Shown here: in pieces, positions 30,645 to 39,263 of the stretch
How the letters are laid out: the number at the start of each line of letters is the position of its first letter
Position numbering within the stretch: the stretch's first letter is position 1
DNA from: Mammaliicoccus sciuri
GTDB lineage: Bacteria > Bacillota > Bacilli > Staphylococcales > Staphylococcaceae
NCBI RefSeq assembly: GCF_025561425.1
Contig: NZ_CP094824.1
Coordinates: 1,674,001-1,738,000 of the forward strand
Length of the DNA: 64,000 nt
Reading direction: 5' to 3'
Notes under the pieces: generated by a model
Told to the model about the DNA's origin: nothing
The model's input: only the letters and a program-made list of their open reading frames with translations
The model's database searches: none
Translations under genes and position numbers: made by a program

Positions 30645-31478
30645 ATGAATACATTAAAATTGCAAGGCGCAAACTTAAATTACTATAAAGTTGGAGAAGG
30701 ACCTGTTTTAATACTTGTGCCAGGTGCTAACGGTACTGGAGATATATTCTTACCTTTAGCTGAACAATTGAAAGATCGTTTTACAGTTGTTGCTATAGAT
30801 AGAAGAGATTACGGACATAGTGAATTAACAGAGCCGCTTCCAGAACGTGCACAAAATCCAGACGATGACTATCGTGTTAAACGTGACGCACAAGACATTG
30901 CAGAACTTGCGAAACATTTAAGTGATGAGCCAGTATATATTTTAGGTTCAAGTTCAGGTTCAATCGTTACGATGCACGTATTAAAAGATTATCCAGAAGT
31001 CGTTAAACAAATTGCATTCCACGAACCACCAATCAATACTTTCCTTCCAAATAGTCAATATTGGAAAGAAAAAAATGATCAAATCGTAGAACAAATTGCA
31101 TCTGAAGGATTACAAAAAGGCATGCAAACATTTGGAGAAACATTAAACATCTCAGCAATTGATGCTAAAGACATGTCTAAATCAGTTTCAGAAGACGACG
31201 AAGCACAAAAAGCACAATACGAACGTATGATTTTCTGGGCTAATTATGAAATTAGACAATATACACATTCAGATATTACATTAGAAGATTTATCAAAACA
31301 TAAAGAAATTGTCACATTATTAAACGGTACAGATTCAGTAGGTTCATTCCCACAAGACGTTAACTTCTATATAGAAGAACAAACAGGTATTAAAATCGTC
31401 GACATACCAGGTGGACACTTAGGTTATGTTCAAAAACCAGAAGGATTTGCGGACACTTTAACAAAAATGTGGTTATAA
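30645..31478 (+). CDS. Alpha/beta hydrolase
   Basis: 277 aa, alpha/beta hydrolase fold. The oxyanion strand is [13 protein letters not shown], the nucleophile elbow is ILGSSSGS (GxSxG, Ser near residue 104), and [11 protein letters not shown] follows the usual DxRGxGxS pattern. The acid is probably in LLNGTDSVG, and the catalytic His is in [16 protein letters not shown]. Close to esterases and haloperoxidase-like proteins; substrate unknown. Good ribosome-binding site (TGGAGG). Last gene of the tetR-controlled cluster. Confidence 0.8.
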   Translation: MNTLKLQGANLNYYKVGEGPVLILVPGANGTGDIFLPLAEQLKDRFTVVAIDRRDYGHSELTEPLPERAQNPDDDYRVKRDAQDIAELAKHLSDEPVYILGSSSGSIVTMHVLKDYPEVVKQIAFHEPPINTFLPNSQYWKEKNDQIVEQIASEGLQKGMQTFGETLNISAIDAKDMSKSVSEDDEAQKAQYERMIFWANYEIRQYTHSDITLEDLSKHKEIVTLLNGTDSVGSFPQDVNFYIEEQTGIKIVDIPGGHLGYVQKPEGFADTLTKMWL

Positions 31479-31496
31479 AATTTAATATATAAAACA

Positions 31497-31538
31497 AAAC
31501 ATCGCATGTCACTTATAAATGAGCGGCATGCGATGTTT
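31497..31538. terminator. Terminator between convergent hydrolase and CDP-glycerol transferase genes
   Basis: Perfect 12-nt arms AAACATCGCATG (31497-31508) and CATGCGATGTTT (31527-31538). T-runs lie on both sides in the two orientations, so it can serve both converging transcripts. Confidence 0.85.
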
Positions 31539-31558
31539 TTAATAACCAATGTTTAATT

Positions 31559-33867
31559 TTATAAAACTTTATCTTCAATCAACTTTTCAATAACTCTTTT
31601 AGTATTTTGATTATCTTTAAATTCGTTAATTTCTTCATACTTATGATTATATTCTTCATTTAGAATATAATTTCCATCAATTGCTTTGTTTATCACATCA
31701 ATTAATTCCGCTTCATCGTATGCAATTGGTCCTGGTGCATTTGATTCATTTAGGGGTGGCGTTGCTTTATAATTTTTGATTAAGTAATCTTTTTCTTTCC
31801 AATAAAATATTGGATATGCACCTCTATAAATAGCATCATATATAATCGACGAATAATCTGTAATAAAAACAATAGAATTTTTTAATGCTTCTGTTGGATT
31901 AGTATCAATAATGTGAGCATACTTTTTAAAGTTTTCTTTAAAGTACTGGGCAAATTTATTATGAGGTACGATCAATAATCTATCGAGTAAACCTGCTTTT
32001 TCAAATGCATCGATTACTTCAATAATTGATTGATAGTATGAAGTTTTTTCTATCTCATTATTTACAACATACATTTCTTCCCAATATCTCCATGTTGGCA
32101 TAAATGCTATTTTATTTGCATTTTTTTAAGATATGCATGATCTAATTTAGGCAATCCTGTTTTCATAAGATCCTGCTTATCATATCCCATTTTATAAAAT
32201 TCTAAAGCTTCTAAATCAGAACTAATAACACTCTTTACTAAATTATTATTTTGATTTTCTTTATAAAAACTCCTACCTTGTGGATTTTCTACAGGTTTGG
32301 CAAACATAATACCATGTTGTAAAAAGTACAATGGTGTCTTTTTTATTTTATTAGAAAGAAGTTTATCAAAAGTTTTGGTTGCTATAACATGATTGCTAAG
32401 TTCACTTGAAATAAAATGATCTGCCATAAAAACATAATAGTAATGTTTGAATGAAAAACGTTTTAAAATATCTTGTTTATATTGCTTTCGTAAAATTTCA
32501 TAACTACTAGATTTCTTATCGATAACAAATTTATTCACTGAGTTTAAATGTTCTAATTTTTTAATTGCTTCAAACATTACAAATCCTGATTCAGAAGCAC
32601 TTGAAGCATCTTTTTCAAAATACAAATTTACATTTTTCTTTTTAAATTTCAAAACAGAATCAGCAATCATTTTTGATAAGCGAATTTTAAATTGATTGAA
32701 TTGATTATAAATAGGTAATTTAGGTATTGATGTAATAACCGCTTTATCAACTGCACTTATTCTCGAAATATATGATGTTTTTTTATGATTTTTTGTACAT
32801 AATACTGTATTCTTTAAATCATCTGGATTATCTACTATAAGCGGATGTATGATGATTTCGTTATATGCAAAGTATAAATTATTATGAACTTCTTTTAATT
32901 CCTTTAGTTTATATTTGGAAACTTTAAACTCAAAATCCCCACTATCTTTCCACTGAATTTTGGATAATATGAGTCCATCACGTGTCACAACGTTATTAAA
33001 AAGATTATGAAAATGATATTTATAATCTATGTGCCCACTAAATTTAATTCCATGCCTTGTATTACTCGAATTAATATGTGAAACATTAAAAGACGATTTT
33101 CCAACAAGATCTTGTTCTATATTTATTAAATCTGGACTATTGTACGAAATAGTAAATAGTCTATTATTTAATTTAACAATAATAGGATTAAAATTTTGCA
33201 AAGGAGTTTTTGATTTTATTTTTAAATGTTTTTCTTTAATAAGTTCGCTTATCTTTATGACTTCATTTGATAAATTAGAAAGTTCAAAGGTGTTGTTAGA
33301 TATCAAATTAAAACCTGAGCGGCCTTCCAAATCTATCATCTGAACATATGACGTTTTTATCGCAAATTCCTTTTTAGCAATCGTATATTCTAATAAACTC
33401 ACTATGTGATGATATCTAATCTTTAAATAAATATAAGGTTCATTAGAACGAATTCTTTCTAATGAATCGATTTTTGAATACCCCTTTAAAAAAATTGATT
33501 CATTTAATTCATATTTATTATTGTTCTCATCTAATACTTCATAAGCATATTTAGTCTTTTGAATTTTGAATTTATCATAATATGATTCAATGCTAATATC
33601 TAAACTTTTTTCCGTGTTACCATTTAAATAAGGTGAAATATAAATCATGCCATTCTTAATATGAATATATAAAACATTTTGATCGATTTCTAATATCATT
33701 AAAATGTTATCTTCAAAATTAGTCTTTTTAATGGCATGTTCTCTTAAATCTAAATATTTTGTAGTGATATAGAAAAATTCATCGCTATCAAACATTTTAA
33801 TTTTTAAAAATTCATTAGTATTTTTTTCTATTAAACAAACTTCATTAAAAATCTTTTTTATATGCAT
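31559..33867 (-). pseudogene. CDP-glycerol glycerophosphotransferase (TagF-like), frameshifted at an A7 tract
   Basis: Two frames make one gene of about 769 codons. The first (32107-33867) has an N-terminal region of about 350 aa and the start of the transferase domain (LYFLQHGIMFAKP, MKTGLPKLDHAYL). The second (31559-32101) carries its end (MPTWRYWEEMY, FITDYSSIIYDAIY). The break is at seven A residues (T7 on the plus strand, 32121-32127); one extra A restores HAYLKKNANKIAFMPTWRYW. TagF-like enzymes polymerise glycerol phosphate from CDP-glycerol at the membrane. A split enzyme would be inactive unless the shift is an error or is corrected by slippage. Confidence 0.8.
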
Positions 33868-34226
33868 TACATACCTTCCTCATTGTTTTGACTTGTAGTA
33901 ATTTTAAATCCAACTTAATCATTATATTAACATACATACAATTTTAACTTTATTACTTATGAATTAATACCTTCTTCTAAAAAGTTAGCTTTTTCAAAAA
34001 TGTCACATTTTAGACACAACGAATATAAATTCATTTTTCAAGCTCCCTCTCATGTATTTACAATAAATACATGTTTATTTATTCATTATTAAGTGACTTT
34101 ATAATATTTATGAAATTTTAATTTGAGCATATATTCAATAAACCACAATTTATCAAATTATTTATCTTGCCCAATACATACCTCCAAATGTATACTACTA
34201 AAGTTATTATTTTAAGGAGACAAATT
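33868..34226. other. Divergent intergenic region with a 10-bp inverted repeat and a promoter
   Basis: No gene seen. It contains a perfect inverted repeat CATGTATTTA/TAAATACATG (34051-34060 and 34064-34073), operator-like. A plus-strand promoter with TTGCCC (34167-34172) and TATACT (34191-34196), 18 bp apart, serves the glycosyltransferase gene. The repeat lies about 100 bp upstream and could coordinate both divergent genes. Confidence 0.5.
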
Positions 34227-35722
34227 ATGAAAAAATTAAATTATCTATTTTGGTTGTGTTTTTTAGCTTTAATAACGATTATACCAGTGCTTTGGGGAGG
34301 GCAAGGTTTATTAGTTATTATATTTATGGGATTAATGCTTCTATCATTCTATTTCACAATTGTATATTCATATAATATGATTGTTTCATTTTTTGATTTA
34401 AAAACATAAAAAGAGATTATCTCATTAAACAAGATAGAACAAAGTTTTTAATTTTAGTTGCAGCTCATAATGAAGAAAGTGTGATTCGGGAAACGATTAG
34501 AAATCTTAAACAAATTAATTATGATAAAAATTTATATGATATATGCATCGTTAGTGATAACTCTACTGATCTTACAACACAAATTGCTTTGAATGAAAAT
34601 GTACTTGTTGTAGATACTATCAAAAATGAATTTGAACGTGAAGGTGTCGGTAAACCAGCAGGTATTCAATATGCACTTAGAAAATTAGGTTTTGAAAATG
34701 TTAAACGTCAATATGACATGATTATGATTTTAGATGCTGATAATTTTGTTAGCAAAAATATTTTAAAAGAAATTAATTCACAATTTATTACTAAAGGTAG
34801 ACCAACAGCTATTCAAACTTATCTAGATAGTAAAAACTACTCTAAATTTATGAGTTTAGCCTACTCAGTTGTATTTTGGACAAATAATCGATTTATGCAA
34901 TTAGCAAAATATAAATTAAACTTACCTAATTCAATTGGAGGTACAGGATTTTTTGTGAAAACAGATTGGCTAATTGATAAAGGTGGTTTCAAGTTTGATT
35001 CACTTACTGAAGATTTAGAAATGGAAATTGAGATCATCAATGATGGTGGACGTATATTATGGAATGACCATGCGTCCATTTATGATGAAAATCCAGAAAA
35101 AACAAAAGTGAGTATGGTACAAAGACATAGATGGATAAAAGGACATTGGTATGTTGCTTTTAAACAAATTTTACCTTTGACTAAGAAATTTATTTTGACT
35201 TTAAATATTAAATACTTAGACAAAATATTCTTCTTAATGAGTATGGGTAAAGCATTTCATATACTCTTAATATTTTTAGTGCTCATCATTAATATTATAT
35301 TATTAACCCATCATCACATGTTGGTATCAACATTAGCAGCTTTGAATATTTTAGGTGCATTGCATTTATTAAATGATTATATGTTCTATATTACAGGAAT
35401 AAACGCATTACTTATTATTTATAGTTTCGTCATTTTACCTATGTATAGTGTTTATGCAAAACTTAGAAATATTAATCCAATTAAAATTGTTTTATCTTTA
35501 CAATGGTTTATGATAACTGATTTTATCGTACAATTATTCGGTTTATTTACATGGCCAAATCAACAAACGTGGATTAGAACACCCCACTCTAAAGTTAGTA
35601 TAGAATCAAGTGAAGAAGCTTACCAAACACCAGGTACTTATGAACACGATAACCAACCTGCAATACAAGTCCCTGAAGTAGGTTTAAATACAAGTAATCA
35701 TATTGTTGAGCAACATAAATAA
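34227..35722 (+). pseudogene. Processive family-2 glycosyltransferase, frameshifted at an A5 tract
   Basis: The start ATG 34227 after AAGGAGA opens a frame with two membrane helices (60 codons) that stops at TAA just after 34400-34404 (A5). One extra A there joins it to DYLIKQDRTKFLILVAAHNEES and the long frame to 35722. Conserved parts include SDNSTD, ILDADN (DxD), TEDLEME and QRHRWIKGH (QxxRW), then about four C-terminal membrane helices: the pattern of processive GT2 synthases such as IcaA or HasA. About 500 aa in full. It diverges from the CDP-glycerol transferase gene, suggesting a surface-polymer locus. Confidence 0.8.
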
Positions 35723-35762
35723 ACATACAAAATTCACTTTGATGATGTAACCTTGTATGTTT
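35721..35762 (+). terminator. Terminator of the glycosyltransferase gene
   Basis: Perfect 10-nt arms AAACATACAA (35721-35730) and TTGTATGTTT (35753-35762), then TATTTTTC on the plus strand. The first arm overlaps the end of the stop codon. Confidence 0.7.
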
Positions 35763-35823
35763 TATTTTTCATTCTTTACTACTTCATATTTTGTTTTAAC
35801 TGAATATACTACTCTTCTCATAG

Positions 35824-35878
35824 AAAAAACACCTTCGTATAAAATCATTTTAGTATGAATTCAACGAAAGTGTTTTTT
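35824..35878. terminator. Second terminator, bidirectional
   Basis: Arms AAAAAACACCTTCG (35824-35837) and CGAAAGTGTTTTTT (35865-35878) pair with one mismatch, with a T-run on each strand. It lies between the plus-strand glycosyltransferase and the minus-strand permease gene. Confidence 0.75.
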
Positions 35879-35935
35879 TATTTTCTTTTGACTATATACT
35901 ATATTTTATCATTTATTGATTTAAAAGTTGTATCC

Positions 35936-36823
35936 CTAATCAATTTTATAGTTTGAGTATTTTTTTGATTTACGTAGCGCTAAATACGCACCAAAACATG
36001 CTAGAATAACACCTACAACTAAATTAACACTTAGTCTAGACTCCCCCATAATAACGCTAGCCATACCACCTATCGCTGGAAACATTGCTACCATATATCC
36101 ACTTTCAGCTGCACCAATGTTACTTATTAGTTTCAAGTAAAACAACCAGGCAAAGAAAGAAGCAAAAACCGATAAATAAATTAAACCAATCCAAAAGTTC
36201 AACTCATTTGGTATTTCATATACACTACCTTTTATTAATGTATAAATTATCATAAAAGCCACTGCACTAAACATACCAATTACATTAGAAATCACTGGAT
36301 TAATATTTTTTTGACTATTATAAAAAGATAATACATCGCCAATAGATGTTACAACTGTACCTAATACTGCAAATGAAATACCTATAATAAACTTTGGTGT
36401 TAAATTATTTATATCTGGATAAATTATTACAACCACACTGATAAGACCTAGTAATCCACCCAAATAAATTCTCTTAGCTATTTTTGTTTTAAATACTATG
36501 CTTATAAATATTGGTGTTAATATAGCTTTCATAGAAAACAATAAAGTAACTATTGCTGCTGAACTGTAAAATGTTCCATAATATAAAAGCAAGTAACTTA
36601 AAGTGAAATTACACAATCCAAAACCTATAACAGAAAATAAATTAACCTGCATAAAATTTATTTTTTTATATAACAAAAAGAATAAAATTAAAAATAACAA
36701 AAAAGCAATAGCTGATCTATATAATAATGAAATTTCTAAAGCGACACTATTCCCTTGTATTTTTACTGCAATAAAGTTCAAACCCCACACAAACATACAA
36801 AACAAATACATCAAATAATTCAT
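35936..36823 (-). CDS. EamA/DMT-family permease
   Basis: 295 aa with about ten membrane helices in two EamA repeats (MYLFCMFVWGLNFIAVKIQG and, after residue 145, a second repeat ending GVILACFGAYLALRKSK). DMT-family members usually export amino acids or other small metabolites. Its start overlaps the stop of the ALAS-like gene by 4 bp (ATGA), so the two are made together. The natural inference is that it exports the product of that enzyme, or a derivative. Confidence 0.8.
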   Translation of the reverse strand: MNYLMYLFCMFVWGLNFIAVKIQGNSVALEISLLYRSAIAFLLFLILFFLLYKKINFMQVNLFSVIGFGLCNFTLSYLLLYYGTFYSSAAIVTLLFSMKAILTPIFISIVFKTKIAKRIYLGGLLGLISVVVIIYPDINNLTPKFIIGISFAVLGTVVTSIGDVLSFYNSQKNINPVISNVIGMFSAVAFMIIYTLIKGSVYEIPNELNFWIGLIYLSVFASFFAWLFYLKLISNIGAAESGYMVAMFPAIGGMASVIMGESRLSVNLVVGVILACFGAYLALRKSKKYSNYKID

Positions 36824-38031
36824 AATATCTCTTGTCCACGCTTAATATCAAGTTTATCAAAAACGTAAACAAGCGATTCAACTAATAAATCAATTTGTTC
36901 ATCTGTATGATTAGGCGTTACATTAATTCTGAATCGTTCTGTACCTTTTTCAACAGTTGGAGCATTAATTGCTTGGACATATATACCAAAATCTTCTAAA
37001 AGCATTTTAGCAGCATCTTTACACTTTTGAGAATCCCCTTTTATTACAGGAAGAATATGCGTACTACTTTCTTCTAAAACTTCTATACCATTTAATTTTA
37101 ATTTTTCTCTGAGTTTTCTTGTTTTACTATGTAGTTTATTTCTCTCTCCATCATTTTTCCTCACAATTTTTATACTCTTAAGGCATCCTGCTACAATTGC
37201 TGGAGGAAGGGCAGTAGTAAAAATAAAACCTGATGAGTATGACCTAATAACATCAATCAGCCATTTTTCTCCTGCTATATAGCCCCCTATTATTCCAATA
37301 CCTTTTGCCATTGTTGATTGAATAACATCAATATCTGCTTGAACACGCAATAGATCTGAGTATCCTTTCACTTCACTACCATACATACCAATAGCATGTA
37401 CTTCATCTAAAAAAGTAAGTGAATTATATTCTTTTGCCAGTTTTACTATTTCTCTAATAGGAGCTACATCTCCATCCATTGAATAAACAGACTCAAAAAC
37501 TATTAATTTTGGTATGTTTATATCATATTCACTTAGTAATTCGCCTAAATGGTTAATATCATTATGATTAAAAATTTTAACTTCATTTTTAACGCTTCTC
37601 AATGCATTGATTATTGAAGCGTGATTTTTAGCATCTGAAAATACAATCATTTCTGGGAATGTTCTTAATAATCCTTGTAAAGCAGCATCATTAGAAGAAT
37701 ATCCAGTTGGAAATATTAAAGAACTTTCTTTTTGGTGCCAGTCACACAATTCTTCTTCAATTAATTTAAAATACTTATGACTTCCACCAATATTTCTGGA
37801 GCCGCCTGTACCAGCTCCAAAAGAATCAAGAGCTACTTTCATCGCAGTTATTACTTCTGAATTTTGAGACATTCCTAAATAATCATTACTACAAAAAACT
37901 ATAACCTCATTACCATTCTCATTTTTAGCTAAGGGATATTTTGAAGATACTCTATTAATTTCTATAAATTCTCTATAATTCCCACTATCTTTCAACTCTG
38001 AAATTTTATTATAAAATAGTTCTTTATACAT
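36820..38031 (-). CDS. 5-aminolevulinate-synthase-like alpha-oxoamine synthase
   Basis: 403 aa, PLP-dependent alpha-oxoamine synthase. It condenses an acyl-CoA with an amino acid to give an aminoketone. Visible motifs: FCSNDYLGMS, GAGTGGSRNIGGSHKYF, NHASII, FESVYSMDGD, FLDEVHAIGMYG (PLP Asp and His), STMAKGIGIIGGY (PLP Lys), SGFIFTTALPP and APTVEKGTERFRI. These fit ALAS better than BioF or KBL. Staphylococci make aminolevulinate by the C5 glutamyl-tRNA route, so this is not expected for haem. The start is ATG 38031 after GGGGA; the longer frame to 38073 has no ribosome-binding site. First gene of an operon with the permease. Confidence 0.8.
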   Translation of the reverse strand: MYKELFYNKISELKDSGNYREFIEINRVSSKYPLAKNENGNEVIVFCSNDYLGMSQNSEVITAMKVALDSFGAGTGGSRNIGGSHKYFKLIEEELCDWHQKESSLIFPTGYSSNDAALQGLLRTFPEMIVFSDAKNHASIINALRSVKNEVKIFNHNDINHLGELLSEYDINIPKLIVFESVYSMDGDVAPIREIVKLAKEYNSLTFLDEVHAIGMYGSEVKGYSDLLRVQADIDVIQSTMAKGIGIIGGYIAGEKWLIDVIRSYSSGFIFTTALPPAIVAGCLKSIKIVRKNDGERNKLHSKTRKLREKLKLNGIEVLEESSTHILPVIKGDSQKCKDAAKMLLEDFGIYVQAINAPTVEKGTERFRINVTPNHTDEQIDLLVESLVYVFDKLDIKRGQEIL

Positions 38032-38073
38032 AACCAATTCCCCTTTATCATTAATCCTTAAATAATATATCAA

Positions 38074-38102
38074 TTTATAACATAATATCCATTTATTAAC
38101 AA
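38074..38102 (-). promoter_or_regulatory. Promoter of the ALAS-like/EamA operon
   Basis: On the minus strand TTGTTA (38097-38102) and TATAAA (38074-38079) are exactly 17 bp apart, about 43 bp before the chosen start codon. No operator or riboswitch was recognised next to it. Confidence 0.6.
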
Positions 38103-38736
38103 TTAATAGTATGCTAATATTTTAATCCAATCTAAAATTCAATTCAATAGTTCTTTTCAAAATAAGATAAGAATTCTCATCAAATTTAAACTAGGAGATT
38201 ATGGAAATAGCAAATCTACTTTGTTCGTATAATTTAATTGCAGTTTTTGATTTTAGTTAGGAATACATAATAGATGGGAATTACATCTCAAACTTTCTTT
38301 TGAAAACAGATAAATAAACTTTAGTAGGATGAAAGGTTTGATCAGTTAATAGCGATTTAAAATGTTTAGGTCATAAAATAAGAAAGTTTTTTTATATTGT
38401 CATTACTTACATGTGTATTTACTTTTATAATCACGTTGTTAATTACTGAATTAACAATGCCTTTACTATAGAATGACAAGGATACCATTATAAAATATAA
38501 TTACTTTTAATTTCATCAGTTTTCTGGACATTATTAACAATCGTAAATACTATACGCGTTCTAAAAAAGAAATAAATTAAATTCTTTCATGGATTTTGAC
38601 ATTTTTTTCATAAATAACAAAATATTTCTATATACCTATCATTGATATCAAAATAGATACTTATATAGAAATAGTCCTAATTATAAAAGAAATATCTCAA
38701 TTTACAATTAATATTATAGCTATAAGGAGGAGTAAT
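38103..38736. other. Long non-coding, very AT-rich stretch
   Basis: No gene of recognisable origin. It holds scattered short ORFs with stops in all frames, one AGGAG-ATG start at 38201 leading to only 18 codons, and promoter-like TTGACA at 38596-38601 without a convincing -10. It separates the ALAS-like operon from the small plus-strand membrane-protein remnant. Confidence 0.4.
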
Positions 38737-38929
38737 ATGAACAAAAAAGTTGTTTATTCATATTTTTTCTATTTTAAGGTTCTATACTTTATTCCAAGGT
38801 ATTACCATTTTAATTTCAAATAATTTGTTTTTGGCTACTCAAGATACTTCAAAAGACATATTTCCATACATAATATTTATACTAATTATTCTTTGTATAT
38901 CTTATAAATATAGAGGTAAAAATATTTAG
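38737..38929 (+). pseudogene. Small membrane protein, frameshifted right after its start codon
   Basis: A strong AAGGAGGAG precedes ATG 38737, but that frame closes after 28 codons. Shifting by one base within the second codon (from 38741) opens 62 codons to TAG 38927-38929 with two hydrophobic segments (about LFIHIFSILRFYTLFQGITIL and FPYIIFILIILCISY) and a basic end. The start signal and longer frame are out of register by one base, suggesting an indel beside the AACAAAAAAG run. No family recognised. Confidence 0.4.
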
Positions 38930-38993
38930 ATTTTTTAATCATCTTAAATATGACCAAAACTAATTTTTCATTAATACTATTTTTGCATAATGA

Positions 38994-39038
38994 AACGTAA
39001 TAAGATTAGTAGTCAACTAAACTTATTACGTTAGTTGA
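38994..39038 (+). terminator. Overlapping hairpins, terminator-like
   Basis: TCAACTAA (39013-39020) and TTAGTTGA (39031-39038) form a stem followed by TTTTTC. AACGTAATAAG (38994-39004) can instead pair with CTTATTACGTT (39022-39032), which overlaps the first stem, so the two folds exclude each other. It may simply end the small upstream gene; an attenuator is possible. Confidence 0.5.
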
Positions 39039-39094
39039 TTTTTCTTTTTATACTACTTAATATACATACTAATATAAAAATTTTTGTAAAGTGC

Positions 39095-39180
39095 TAATAC
39101 CTGAAGAAATAGTATGAATGAGAGAATACAGGCTCTAGCCATACTCTAGGCAAGCATGAACGAATAAAACTCATAGATTA
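39095..39180 (+). other. Structured non-coding element B (similar to 56765-56850)
   Basis: The plus strand here reads ...ATACCTGAAGAAATAG, then AGAATACAGG, then CATACTCTAGGCAAG. The minus strand at 56765-56850 shows the same order with CCTGAGGGAATTG, AGAATACAGG and TGTACCCTAGCCAAG. CCTG and CAGG can close a stem in both copies. No ORF covers it. The family is not recognised; it may be a small RNA or mobile repeat. Confidence 0.5.
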
Positions 39181-39187
39181 TAAAAAT

Positions 39188-39226
39188 AACACCTCATTTG
39201 CTGAATAAATCAGTAAATGAGGTGTT
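39188..39226 (-). terminator. Terminator of the fic locus
   Basis: Perfect 12-nt arms AACACCTCATTT (39188-39199) and AAATGAGGTGTT (39215-39226). The minus strand then runs ATTTTTATAA. It lies 38 bp beyond the fic stop codon. Confidence 0.8.
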
Positions 39227-39263
39227 AATTAATTAGAGTTAGGATTTATGTCTAATATTCTTT

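Noticed and set aside
34167-34229. Start of the glycosyltransferase N-terminus at 34167
   Set aside because: That codon lies on the promoter. ATG 34227 has AAGGAGA at the right spacing.
38596-38625. Promoter starting TTGACA
   Set aside because: The best -10 match at the right distance is AAAATA, and no gene starts within a reasonable distance except the small remnant at 38737.
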